Assembly: GCF_001039355.2 (NCBI RefSeq) | Contig: NW_019775520.1 | Location: 136,138 to 183,813, forward strand | Direction of reading: 5' to 3' | Origin: Lingula anatina | Lineage: Eukaryota; Brachiopoda; Lingulata; Lingulida; Lingulidae | Length of the DNA stretch: 47,676 bases | In this document: piece after piece, positions 1 to 13,600 of the stretch | Numbering within the stretch: the first letter of the stretch is position 1 | Layout of the letters: each line of letters begins with the position of its first letter | Translations under genes and position numbers: made by a program | The notes under the pieces: model-generated | Seen by the model: only the letters and a program-made list of their open reading frames with translations | Database searches by the model: none | What the model was told of the DNA's origin: nothing

Positions 1-107
1 AAATTTGAATTTTGAAAATAAATGATTATGACATGATTGAATTTTAGAAAACACTAGCCATAAACTATTGGAAGTTTGGTGATACTGCATTGGTGATACT
101 GCTACAG

Positions 108-379
108 GTTATCAAACTGAATCCAAAAGACAGAATGTAGACTGGAGGTGGGTTTGCATCCAAGTTGGTTCGACGCTTTTTGATGCCACCGAGCTCTGCG
201 GACCGTTCTACTATGCTAAGGTCAACATAGATATCAAAGGAAATGCGCCTGTCGTCCTCTGGACTAATAAAAATAATATTTTTTATTCGCCCAAGGTTTT
301 CCCGGCCGACGACATCAGATTGGTGGGCATGACACGCCACCAGAGGGGCAAGTTGGATTTGTGTACCGAGAAGAGTTGA
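108..379 (+). CDS. Terminal exon of an unrecognised gene (5' part outside window)
   Basis: A frame open from an acceptor-like CTACAG at 102-107 runs to a TGA at 377-379 and would encode about 90 residues. It starts in phase 1, as many extracellular-domain exons do. A canonical AATAAA lies 52 bases past the stop (431-436), which supports a real last exon. The peptide has a hydrophobic/aromatic alternation (DWRWVCIQVG near its start, then APVVLWTNKNNIFYSPKVFP) like a beta-sandwich module with two or three cysteines, but I do not recognise the family. The opposite strand is also open over the same interval (about 65-427), so the strand choice rests on the acceptor, stop and poly(A) signal. No start codon or upstream exon is visible. 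Confidence 0.4.
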
Positions 380-430
380 AGGAACTTGATTGTAAACTCG
401 CCTTAAATAGCGGCAGTTCTTTTCATGTTA

Positions 431-436
431 AATAAA
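431..436 (+). promoter_or_regulatory. Poly(A) signal AATAAA for the 108-379 terminal exon
   Basis: Canonical hexamer 52 bases downstream of the TGA at 377-379. It fits the end of a plus-strand transcript entering from the left edge. Confidence 0.4.
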
Positions 437-439
437 GGA

Positions 440-3400
440 AATGATATGCTTGATAAATCAAAGTTGATAAAGTTTACGATAACCGTAATTAACATTTAAT
501 ACTAATGCTGGAGCATCAAAGGTTGAAGTAAGACGATCCTTTAAAATAACACTAGAGCAAAGATGGTATGACGAAAGTCAATTTAAACCTACTAAAAAGA
601 CGGTGCGTAGCAACTATTGAAAAGATCAAATCTAATGATTTCACAACCATACCACTATTCCTGACACAACCGATATTTGTATAAAAACTTCAATAACATC
701 ACACCTGACTGTGTGTGTGTGTGTGTGTATGGGTGTGTGTGCGCGCGCGAGCGTGCGCACATGCCTGTCAACGGTATGCGCGGTATCCAAGTGTCCAGTG
801 CGGATTTATTGATTGTCCGAAGCTATGACCTATATATAGCCTTGGGTAGGTCATTGCCCGGAACATAATAACACCTGAATCATTGCACGCTCTAGTGGAC
901 CTCAGGCATTTTGAAAAAAAAATGTAGATTAAGTACAACTCTACAAAGGAATTAAACTGAACACTTATAAGCAGCAGGGCTAAGTTACCTTCTCTGATAA
1001 GGCCGCACTGACACGGAACAGCTCAATACATTACGGATGATACTTACCCGCATAACTATTATATATCTTTAGAAAAACCTTTCAGTTTGCCGTTGGCGGC
1101 ACTTCAGTGAAGGGCGTATTTTAAAGTATCGTGATTAAATCCACCTTCCTTTACAACTGCGATTAGGAACACGAACAAACGAAGGCCTAAGTACAGCCTA
1201 CGCTTGGTGAACTGGAGTTTCTCTTTGTTTAATAAACTATATACAGACATATGTACAAAATATCCTTATCCCAATCCTTATAATAAAATACTTATGAAAA
1301 AAAATTCCGTTTAGTACAGTTATCATCCGTGTAAGGTTTGTGCAATATCGATGCAATCGTATTTTGAGACCGCTTGTTTTACCTAGTCACCTCAAACAGC
1401 AGGGGGCACAGCTTTGTTTCCTCTCAGATCGAAAAAAATAATAATAACTGGACCAAAGACTTTTTGCTTAGGGCGTATTTATAGTTATGATTTTCACGAA
1501 AAAAAGGGTGCTAATTGAAGCGACTACAAGGAAGCAGTAGCCACACTACCTACTCCATTAACTTTGAGAAGGAACGAAATGAAAACTGCTAATTCTGCAG
1601 GTGCACTCTATGCACCGTTTTGCCGACAAAGATGAATTACCATAGACGTCTTAAGGGTAAAAACAAAGGATATAAATATTCCAACTTTATTCTACAATCA
1701 TAATAGTCTTACACCGGTACCCTGCAGAGTTTAGACCCCTATTCTCTATACGCGTATCATGTTTTTTTGTACAGAAAACCTCCGTGGATACTTGGTGCAC
1801 AACCCTGGGTGCGAGTCAAAGATCAAGTTTTCGCCCGTCTAAAAATCACAGTTAAATAAAGGAGAGGACAGGGCAAATGACTGCAATATCGACGGGGAGT
1901 TTATGCAAACAAAAATCATAATAGAAGGGCATGCTTAAGTAAATAGAGTCTTTAAACAATGTCATTTTGTAGGGTATACAAAATGTTAAAAAAATCGACT
2001 GTGTTGTTGAAATAATTTTTAGACCAGAACACGGTGTGTAAACACTTTTATTCCTTTCAAAATAACCTACGGCAGCCCGACTCCGCTTATTGTTAATACT
2101 GAAAAAAGGATGGAAATGCCGTCAAAGCAAGACAGGTGTGCGCTACATGTTCAAGAACGGTTGTCCAACGTTTGATCCAGAAATAGATTTGTATAGTGAC
2201 GAATACTAAAGTTTATATTTGCACTTGGGTCATTGCCCTCCCATCAGACCCATACAGACACAAGTGAATAAAACTTAAAGGAAAATAGCAATTTCAAGTC
2301 AGATAAGTTCACATTTTTCTCATGTTAAGTGTTCTGCAATTGAACTGTGTTAGTTTATGTTTGTGGTTAATGATTGAAAATGTTCATATTTTTGTGATCA
2401 TCTCATCGATTTGCACATTTTAATACCAGTATATCATTAAAATCAATAACATTATTTTTTCTGTTTCGCTGTGCATTTTTTACAATGTATAGTGAAACAG
2501 AATTAAGTGTTGTTCAACCAAGCTTGCAGAATGTCTTTCCTCGATTTTCTCTCCCGTATTTCATCCCGGTAGTCTATGTGTCCACTCGAGACGGTAGTAA
2601 TTACGCCAGTAGTGCTCTGTTTCATCACCATATAAACAAGTGCATGTTTCGAGGTTCTCCACTAGGCTACACTCCCTACGTATGTCCGCTTTCGAACATA
2701 AGGAAATTCACTAGAGGGAAGTCTGCCTAGTGCAACGTTTTCCTGATATAAACGGTTTTAAATAGGGTGTCTCAGGAATAGACCTACTTAGGTCAACAAT
2801 TGCATAATTTTCAGCGGCGATTGAATGTGTTAAGCCCTACGCGTCGCTTCATCTAGGGAGCCTACTAGAATACAGATGTTTGGTCAATATATTATGATTT
2901 AAAGATGCATACAAAGTCGATTTTTTGCCACAGAAACCAACCAAATGTCAGCATATAGTTTCAAGTAGTATAACTAAGAGAATTACCAAAAGGCATTGTT
3001 TAATTTGACCCAAAAATGATGTTTGAACAGATTTTTCTGCTAGCATTCTATGCTGTATGTCAATGGGGCAGAAAAGTAGGTCACGAAAGTAGGTTAAATT
3101 TCCGACCAAAAATTTAAAGAAAGGAGCAGTCTAAAGCACTTTTATGGCTGATAGAGTGATGTATTCAGTTTATCCCTTGGCATGTCAAATTTATTTGAGT
3201 CGTATAAGAAACTAGTAGAAGTGGTTAACATGTGTTACTGGGAATCTACGCTCCACCGATGCTCGGTTAGTATGTAGGGCCTTTAAGTCTATGGCAATTA
3301 TACTTGTGTCATAATAATTGTACAAATCTAACAGTCTCAACATGCTTCTTAGTTCACTGGTCCCGTTCGGGGTAGCCAAATTACGCTAAAAAGATTCTTA

Positions 3401-3890
3401 GAATTCGAATATATTGCATATTATTCTCTTTTCGGTCATTTTTTGAGGGGGTGGGGTGGGGTGAAGGGGGCGCTCCCCATTAAATAATTTAGACCAATTC
3501 AAAAAATTAATCCTGCTGACTCGTCGTGTCAGGTGCGGCTGAAAATTGTCGATCTACCAAAAGATGCGACACATATAAGTATGATTAAACGTGAATAACG
3601 TGTGATTAAAAAAGGACCCTTGTCATAAAACACAACCTTCAGTTGAGACCAAATCCCACCTGATGCAATATGGCATCACATCCGCAGGCCTTGGCTCTGG
3701 TCGTGTCTGATCGGCGTATTTACTCAGAAAGTTTAGGCTATATCACAACAGATTTGTTTATTTATTACACCAGTATTTTATACATTAAATTCACTATAGA
3801 TTAAACACGATCATATTAATTTCCATGAATTTCTTAAGGCGCTATGTAAATCAAAAGAGAATACTCAACACGCGAAATCCAGCCTTTCTT
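440..3890. other. Intergenic stretch, no gene recognised
   Basis: No exon chain, RNA gene or conserved domain was found on either strand. Open frames here (for example at 677-868 and 2485-2730) are short, lack splice context and read as low-information peptides. A GT/GC alternating tract lies at about 710-760, and a G-rich patch (GGGGGTGGGGTGGGG) near 3446-3465. Confidence 0.5.
710..760. repeat. (GT)n-(GC)n microsatellite
   Basis: Alternating purine-pyrimidine tract: GT repeats interrupted by ATGG, passing into GCGCGCGCG. Alternating tracts of this type can adopt Z-DNA; that is inference from composition only. Confidence 0.8.
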
Positions 3891-3899
3891 GTGACACAG

Positions 3900-4165
3900 T
3901 GACATCTACATCACGTGGGTTACCTGTTCGCGCTCATTTCAAAGAGGCGGCAAGATGGGATATTGTAGGCAACGGAGTAGCTCTTCGAAGTTGTGAGAAA
4001 GCATTGTCAGATAAGAAGGTGACATACGTAAGTTTTTTAAGTTATGTTTTTGAGAAAGTGGTTAAGCTTAAGAGACTGGCTCTTGATCGTCGGGGCTTTT
4101 TTGATCGCGAAGCTATTGGGATTTTGTTAAAATCGTAGTGGTGGGGAAAATGGCGCACAAATTTT
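3900..4165 (+). promoter_or_regulatory. Probable promoter / 5'UTR region of ERCC6L
   Basis: Base composition becomes richer in GC and CpG than on either side. A CACGTG E-box sits at about 3914-3919, a GCGGCAAGATGG element near 3947-3958, and AAAATGGCGC at about 4147-4156; the latter two resemble YY1 sites often found at TATA-less starts. A donor-like AAG|GTGACATACG near 4018 could end a non-coding first exon, spliced to an acceptor just upstream of the ATG at 4629. The short ATG-less frame at 3899-4138 is not convincing as protein. Confidence 0.35.
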
Positions 4166-4628
4166 GGCTGTTTTCCAATTTTGAAATTCCGTTAAAAATC
4201 TGTTTTACAAGCGAAGAGGTCAGATCTTCTGGTATCGATTCAGTGTTCATTACGTTAATGTCAGTTTGTGTGAGGTAATATTTAAATGTTTTGTTCTATT
4301 TTATTTTGAATTTGTTTGTATTGTGGGGAAGCATTACTGATTTTAACCCTCGACGAGTCATCACTGTAAGGTAGAATGAAATAACGATTCTAATTTGGTT
4401 TTACATTATGCCTTAGCTTATATAAAGTGTACATTCGTTATAAATGTAGTAAGTGGTATTTTATGTCAGATAATTTACTGAGAAATAAAATGGACACAGA
4501 TGGCATTGCAACTAAAGAAAGGTGCCATTTTATATGAAAATCAAAGTTGTGGTCTGTATTTTACATAATAGGGCTATCCACAGACACAGTCACTACGTAT
4601 ACAGGGTGGCTGCAGCTTTCAGAAGAGC

Positions 4629-7600
4629 ATGGAGATGGAAATTGTGGATCCTTTATCACCTGGAGGTCTGAAGAAGAGAGAGCCTCTTACAGGTGTTTGC
4701 CTCTTCAAAGTATACATTTATTTAAAATGTTGCTTTTTAAATACAAAATGTTTCTAATTTTGTTACGGTTATTTTTTGTTTGATGTCACATTGTATATTT
4801 TGTCAGAAAATGCATCTCCCAGGTACTTTAAATGTATAAACATGTTTTTATGTGGATTTTTTCCCTATGATAGCATTTTGCTGTATCCAAAATATTACCA
4901 CTGATCAAATATTTTTTGTGGACGGTTTATGAAGGAAAAAAGAATAAGTATGCCTTTCTGTTTCAGCCAGTTAAAGCAAAGTATGGCCTTAAAGACACTT
5001 AGTTGGACTGATTATAATAGGAATCCATACTTTGTGCTATTTCTTGCTTATAAATTGAGGACTTTATTATTAATATTATTCTATTTTTATATATGTTTTT
5101 TTTTTATTTACAGAATGTGGTAATGGAAATATACGAGTCTCTGATAGCCATGGTCCTCAAACTCACTCAGAAAAGGATAAGCAACTATATTTTAATAAGC
5201 TTATCAGTAGAGCCAAGGAAAAAGTTAGTCAAGGCAAGCTGGAGGCTGCATTGGAATACTACAAAAAAGCATACAGAATTGACCCAAAAGAGAAACTGCA
5301 GAAAAAGATTACTAAAATGGAGGTATTTTGTTTTGTTATTGGATTTTTTTTTTTAACAATCAATCAATATTGGTTTAAGTAACAGTGTTTTTATCCAGGT
5401 AATTTTTAAACTTAGTTCTTGAAGTAATTCAATGTAGAATTTTAGCTTATAGTGAATTTATCAATTTAACATAAAAAAAAATTAGCATAACATATAAGTT
5501 ATAAAATTAGCATAAAAGAAAGTAAAAACAAATGAGCACACTTTAAGCCAAAATTGACCTTCAGATCTTTGGTCTTTGCAGGCATACATCCGTGACCATG
5601 AAGACAGTGGGGATGCCTCAGAAGAATCTGACATGATCCACATAGGCAAGGGGTTCTATCTCTACAAGGCTCTGTGTAATAAATTGTACCCACATCAGAA
5701 GCAGGGGCTGCTGTGGATGTGGAGTTTATATCAGAAGAAAAAGGGAGGGATATTGGGAGATGACATGGGGTAAGAGGAGAGCTTGAGGCTGGGGGAGGGT
5801 TTTATTTTATCACTTTATTATTTTTATTATTATTTTATAATTGTTATTTATTTATTTATTTATTTATTATATTTATTTTGTAGAAATAATAATTCTAATG
5901 GTAATTCTATTCTGTGTCAGAAATTATTAAGAACTGGCCACTGTAATTTCAAAACTACTTCATCATGTGGAACAGGTTCCTTGAAGACACAAGAAGAAAT
6001 TGTACTTCCTATGTCCTGTATATTTTAATCAGCCTTGTTTATGCAGTAAACAGGCTGGTTAATGTACAGCACATAGTATGTACATCAGGCATCAATAGCG
6101 GGGAATCTTCATCCAGTTTTAGTCTGACGGTTATCCCGTCTGTCTTCTAAAGGATATCTTGCCTGTCCCCTGGTATCATTTGTGTGGCTACCTTTCAATT
6201 GACTTAGGAGCACCATGTGATATCAGGGAATATGTATGATCAAGCTAAAAGAGATGTGAAATTCCAGGTTCTAAACAGCTGCTGCAGGCTGAAACAGAGT
6301 TTTCCAAAGATGTTAAATATTTTAGTCATCTTGTTGTGTTCTTTTTCATGTTTTTATAACTTTTGTAAAACAAATGTAAGATTTTATGGAATGCTGCATC
6401 TAAGAATGTATATTTATCAAAATGTATAGACTAATATGATTTACATGTCACAGGGTGATAAATGATATTCTCCTCAAGAATGTTTGTTCAGTTCCAACAG
6501 GCAGGAAAGTCCACTTACGTGTCAGTGGCGTCCGTGTGATGTGCAACATTGTTTTTTAAAATTCAAATTGCACATCTCCCGGCCGGCATTAGCATGCCTC
6601 AATCTGCAGAATGTTCAAGACCGGAGTCATGATAAAAAGTGCCATTTGCCACACTGTCCTGTATACTTGAGCAGGTCTTGATGCGTGCAATTTTGTTTTT
6701 TTTTAAAGCAAATTGCACGCGTCCCGGCCTACTTGAATAACCATTAACAGCAGAGCTTTGACAGGACAATCACATGGTAGAAAAATATAAATAAAATAAA
6801 CAGCTGAATTGGACCTGTGGTAACAAGTCTGAATTATTTTTATTGCATTGTACTGTGTTATATAAGTATTTTTACTCAATTTCATCATGTAATTGAATTT
6901 TTTCGTTGACTAGGTAAAGTTCATATGCTTTTCTTATATATTTTGCATTATTCCCATGTATGACGTGTTCTCATTCTCAATAAAAGCTCTGTGTACAATT
7001 TTTCTTATATTTTCCCTGTTTTTGTCATTTGTACTATTTAAAATTTCAGAGGGTGTAAAGTGCTTTGTAATTTCCAGGTTGGGTAAAACGATCCAGGTCA
7101 TCTCTTTCCTGTCTGGTATGTTTGATTCTGAGCATGTCCATGCTGTCCTCATTGTAATGCCTGTGTCACTGATCCTGAACTGGGAGAAAGAATTTGAGAA
7201 GTGGTAAGGTCATTGGGGTCACTAGGATAACTGCTAAATGACTGGATAATTTGAGCTAAATCAAAATTTTGGACTAAATAAAATTAATGATTAATTGGGG
7301 GGGAAAAATTCTCCTTAGCCAAAATAGAATAGGTACAAATTTTTTAGCATTGACTAAAATTAAGCATTCACTTAATGTAACAATGTCAAAGATGATTATC
7401 CATAGTATGGATGTATCAGATGATGCTGTAAAAAAGTTAACTTGAAGTACAGGCTATCTAAAATGGAAAATTATTCTTTTTGAAGACTAAATGGAAGTTG
7501 CTTTGAGATTGGTTACATTTAAACTGATCTTCATTACTGTGCTTAATTCTACATTTCACTTATTCCAATGCTTTATCCACACAGTTTACAATTATCTAAG

Positions 7601-10600
7601 TAACTGATTGCCATCCCTTGCTCCATTCATACTGTCAAATATCAGTGTTTAAAGGTATATACTCCATGGGTTTGAAAGTACCCCAAATGCTTATTTTTGC
7701 CATCCACAGCTTCTTATAAAACCTTACATACACCTTCAAAACGATTTAACCCCTTAAATAACTTTTTCTAGAGTGTACCTTATGTTAATATTTCACTCAG
7801 AGCTTAGGAAGATGGTCACTGGTTATAATGACTGGCCAGTCATTTTAAATTAAATCGACCTTTATGGATTTAATTAAGTGAGGAGAAGAATAGATAAATA
7901 ATTCTTGAGTACTACAAAATTGCTTATTTCCTTGAGAAAATCCATTTTGGCAGGTTTATCCCAAGGAGTTGCCCTTTAACCGTTTTTATTACAAAACTTG
8001 CATTCATAATGCCCATTGGTCTTTAAACTAGCTTGATTTTGGCATAAATGATAGATCTAATCTCAGTTGAAGAAATATAGCTAATGGAAAAGATTTGCTA
8101 ACAATTACTTTTGTCAGTAATGAATAATCACATGTGCATGTACTCATTTTTACTCATTTTTTTTTTACAATGTTGTACCTAAGTCCTCTTTCTGACAATT
8201 ACTATATAGAAACAATGCTTCCAGTCTTTTGTATCATGACTTGTTTATTTGCAGACTTGTAGAGATATAGTTTACAAATAGTCCAATGACTGCAAAATGC
8301 TTAAAGTTTGTTTTAAATTTAAATCTTGGAACTAAGGTAAATTTTTTTTTATCTTGGTGAAATAAATTGTTTATTTTTCTCAGGGCTCCAGGTATACGAG
8401 TATCTGCATTCCATGGGAGCAGTAAGAGGGAGCGAGAGAGAGCTCTGGGGAAGGTGCAGCGCCGGGGTGGGGTTTGTCTCACCTCCTACGGCATGGTGGT
8501 GTCCAGCTGGCAAGTACTGAGCCAGAAGGATGACAGAGAATTTAAATGGGTATGACATCTGATAACCTGAGGCAAATATGTGTGTTCTTTGTAGAATTTA
8601 TTATGGAAAAATATTTTTGCTTGTCTGCATAATCAGAAGACCCATAATAATATCTGCTTAGCCGTAACTTTTTGTTGATAATTCATCAAAACTTGAGGAA
8701 GATCCCCAGGTATGAGGTGTAAAAATAAACTGGGATATTAAAGAAATTGCCATAGATAACACTTATTGTCTTAAATGAGCAGTTGTATTATATAATCTTT
8801 GTCACTTATCTATCATTGGTGAGAAGGTTAAATATACACCTAGAGCTTTGAGATATTTAAGTCAGTTTATGAAGTCTTTTTTTTTTTTAATCTTTTAACA
8901 GGACTATGTGATCCTTGATGAGGGTCACAAGATTAAGAACCCCACCAAGACATCCAAAGGTGTACGTGCAATTCCCTGCAGTAACAGAATTATTCTGACA
9001 GGAACACCTATTCAGAATAATCTAGGTGTAAGTTTTGTCATTTGAGTAGGCAAAGTGCTTAAAAAATTAAAATGTCTGCAAAATGATAACAACAATAATA
9101 ATAATGAGTAATGGTAATAAAGAAATAAAAAATATGCCGTTTTTGGAATTAACTTAAAAAATGTTAGTCTGTTGTATTACTATAATTAAAGAATGATGGT
9201 TCATAGATAATTTTTATGCATGTTTGGCGTTTTGTAAAACAATTTTGTAAAAGTTCTGGTCATTAAGTAGGTCATGAGTTTTTTTGTTACATGAGAATAT
9301 GTTATTTTAGGAGATGTGGGCTTTGTTTGACTATGTTCAGCAAGGGGCATTACTTGGGACTGCAAGGACATTTAAGATGGAGTTTGATAATCCAATAACT
9401 AGGGTAAGATTTTCAGCAGTTTAGGGAGGATAATTCGTTCGTGGAACAAAGAAAAGAACAAATTTGTTCAATTTATTGTATGTGAGACTGTGCAGGTTCC
9501 AGAAAAAGTATTCCTCGACTTTTCAAAGAACTTTTATATTATCACCTATTTCATTTTTTGCTTAATAGTTAACATTGAACAAAATTATCAAATAAATTAC
9601 AAGATCATCATGAAAGCCTATTTGTGTTTAGAATTATAATTTTATGATATATGTGCCAAGTTGATAAACATTCCCCATTTCAGTCAAGGGCCAAAGATGC
9701 CACAATGGGTGAGAAACGCCTTGGGGCTGAGATGGCAGAAACCCTCAGAAAGATCATAGCACCCTACTTCTTACGTAGAACTAAAGCTGAAGTCCAAGCT
9801 ATGAACGAAGACAAAGAGAATGCACAAGAAGGATCCAGTGAAAGATCAGCTACACCTTTGTATGTAACACTTGGGTTCCATAACAAAGAACATTGATTTT
9901 GTGTATGATTTAAAAGTTGGCAAAAATGTATATAAAATCCATTTGGACTTTTTAACAACTTGTCCAGACGTGTACATGTATTTTGAACATATGGTTTTTG
10001 TTGGTTTAGCCTGAATTGTCAGGACATAAGTTATGTAACATGAGTATTTCAATTGCAGAATGCCCTCTCTAACCAGAAAGAATGACTTTGTGATCTGGGT
10101 GTATTTGTCTGAAATTCAAAAGAAGATCTACCAGGACTTCAGTTCTTCCGATGAAGTTAAAGAGGTACTTGAATTTAAGTGTAACTCCCTGTCAAAGAGT
10201 GTATATGAACACCAAAATTTTACTTTATATTTTATGTGCATTGGTATCGTCTCATGTATATATGTGAACAAGAAGAACTTCACTTCTCAATACAAACTAC
10301 CTAAAAGAACTTTGTAAAGTATATTAAAAGACTACCTCTCAGTGCCATAATTAAGATATGTACCAAACATACCTTATAACATATTAGTATTTTTCTCTGA
10401 ATGATACCTCTAAAGTGACCAGTGCCCATTGTTCATTAGTTACTGATGGTGACCACGAGGTCTCCCCTGACTGCACTTATTGTCCTGAAAAAGATTTGCG
10501 ATCACCCAAGACTGTTGTCAAGTGCTGCTTGTATGCAACTAGGTTTGGATGGGCAGGAGTAAGTAATAGATATTTTCACCTGTTGAAGATCTCTATTTCA

Positions 10601-13600
10601 CCTTTAAATGATATAAATGATACAGTTTGATAAAAGGCTTTTATTGCAACATTATATCTTGTCTGCAGCCTATAGATAATGTTACCTTCCCTGGTGTTTA
10701 CTTGGTTCTTTATGTACTCTGAATAGCACTGATATTTTTCTACTTTCTTTTCAGCTTTGAAGCAGAGTACTTAAACCATCCAGCTTCCCAAGAATCTGCT
10801 GCCAATAGAATACACAATATCACTGATGATATCCTGATTAACGAATCCGGGAAGATGCTGTTCTTGGTAGACCTGCTTGACAACTTGAAACAAGAGGGCC
10901 ATCGCTGCCTGGTATTCTCACAGTCAAGAAAGATGTTGGATATCATACAGAAAGTTATTACCAACAGGGTAGGTGAAGTATTTTATGAACACAGCTGTTC
11001 ATATCCCATGTTTTGTCGAATCATTATTAACATTTTATCATTTTTGTTTATTATTTTGAGTACAGGCCTATTTGCATGCTATGGTACTAAACATTTTTTG
11101 CAATTACAGGGCCACAAAGTAGCTCGTATGGATGGCACAGTTACACAGCTAGATGACAGAGAGAGGATCATAAAGAAATTTGAGTCAGATAGCAGCTATT
11201 CTGTGTTCCTGTTGACCACTCAGGTAAATCTCATGTGCATAAATGTGACAAACTTCTCACAAAAGCTTGGTTTTAACTGAAATGATTGAAGAAAACATGA
11301 ATATTACAATGATTAGAAGGGTTTCTTTGCACAAATAATAAGTTTCATATTCTTTTAACAAATGTTAAAACAACTGAATTTTCAGGTGGGAGGTGTTGGT
11401 TTGACTCTGACTGCAGCTGACAGGGTTGTTATATGTAAGTGAATTAATCTTTATTTTTAGACCAGTCGGTTTTTTTAAATTGATTTTTTCAACATGACTC
11501 ATGATTCAAGATTTTTATACCCAATAGTATTTTGCTCAGACATGCTGAAAACTCTGAGGGCAAAGCAGGCCAATGCATTGGCCTGCTTAGATCTGAATAA
11601 TGCAGGCCCGGACAAGATATTGCCGGCCCGAATGTTTTTTGCACTAATTTGTATATTTACCCTATTTTGCGTAAAAATTGTGCACTTTTAACTTCTGCTT
11701 TATACACTTTAAAAGGACAGTTGAGTAGCAATTAGGTGATTAAAAATCAAATAACTGCATCTTTGAATAGATCTTTTATTGAAGAGACATTTTACTGCTC
11801 AGATAACATCTGGGTAATATGACTTAAAGGTAAACTAAGGGCCAAAAAGGCATCAAAACTCACAGAAAACAAATTTTCCATAGGTAAACTGCAATTTTCC
11901 TGGACTAACCTTAAACCAGGCCTTACTTGAGCTAAATCATCTGTCTAAACTACCCAAGAGCACTTTTCCAAGTTTTGAGTTTCTTACAGCAGCTTTAGAC
12001 AAAATGTCAAATTATACCAACCTACACGACTTTAACCTGCATTATATAGAGCTTAACAATAAATTGTATTTTTCAAACAAATTATGGTATTTACCTAACT
12101 TATGGTTGAGGAATAAGTTTATTACTTTTAAAAGAAATCATAGACTTCCCCTTCAAGAAATTGACGTAAAATAGCTCTTTTTCAAATTTGAATGGGCACT
12201 GTAAAAAACGTATGATAGCTAAAGCTCTCAAATTACACACATAGGTGCGATATTGTGTGAAGAATAAGTGTTGTAAATTTCAATCCAAGCAGTTGCGTAT
12301 ATTTTGAGATAAAACGCTTTAAATGTGCAGCAAACCGTAACACAAATCCCTTCAAGATCTTGACGAAAACCGGAAGTGCATCGTGACGTCACTCACTTGT
12401 ACTTGGAAAGCTGCTGGGTGATTTTCCGATGAGAAATATTTCGTAGCTTATACAAATGTTCAGAAAATGACAATGCAGATAAAAGAAAATTCACAAATCT
12501 AGCTCACACAAATCGCACGCCACATGTTTTTTTTGTGCCTCAATTATGACCAATCAGCTGACAGATAGTAAATGCTGCATGCCTACTATATACTGCGTTC
12601 CTATTGAAAATGGCTGCCCCCATCGTTTTTTAGTGAGTGAAGAATGATAACGGCTTCTTTAATTTTTTTTTTTTATTTCGGATAAGATTACAAAGTTTGA
12701 GAAATAAAATATTTCGTTAGAAAGTTTCACTAGGTGAGTCAGAAATTATTGTCGCCCAATTTGGACCGACATTCACTAAGATTTTAAGAATATTGTCGGC
12801 CCGATTCCCTGATTGGTGGGTAAAAGGCTGGTGTGGCGTGATAGACCCGTGCCGTGACGAAACCGTTCTGCACATGCGCATTGAGGGTAGATTGAAAGAA
12901 GTAACTTCCGAAAAATTAAATAAGATTTGTCCTGCTCTTTAACAATGTATTTGCTGAAACATAACTATCGTTCCTTTTCCACTTTGTAGTTGATCCCAGC
13001 TGGAACCCTGCCACAGATGCCCAGGCAGTGGACAGAGTGTTCAGGATAGGCCAGGACAAGAATGTGGTGGTCTACAGGCTGATAACATGTGGCAGCATAG
13101 AGGAGAAGATCTACAGGAGACAGGTGTTCAAGGAGTCCATTACAAGACAGACCACTGGGACATCCAAAAACCCATACAGGTATTTTTGCATGGGTGCTAG
13201 ACGTGTGTGTACTAGTATTGTTGTTATTATTATTATAAGCTGTTTTCTTCAAGATCTATATTTTCTTCCTTAAAACCAAAGCTAGGTAAAATAGACCTCT
13301 ATGTTGTAGAGATTTAGAAACAAATTTGTGGCATTTAAGATGTTAATAATTACACAGACAGGCATATGTGTTTGTCAAACAATATATATGGCAGACATAA
13401 CTTTTTAAGTTGTACACAATTCTGAGTGTTTAAAGACATCAATCTTTCTTGTTTAGATACTTCAGCCAGCAAGAGCTGAAAGAACTGTTCATCCTGGATG
13501 ATCCCACCATGTCTGTGACACAGCAGCAGTTACAGGACATGCACAGCAGCAGCAGGATCAGTGACAATAACCTGGATGCTCATGTGGCTTTTCTGCATAC

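Noticed and set aside
3899-4138. 79-codon frame as a separate protein
   Set aside because: Alternative start, no splice or homology support; the stretch fits a promoter/5'UTR of ERCC6L better.
10415-10630. 71-codon frame encoding [13 protein letters not shown]
   Set aside because: Wrong frame of the real ERCC6L exon 10440-10558, which reads [12 protein letters not shown] one base over.
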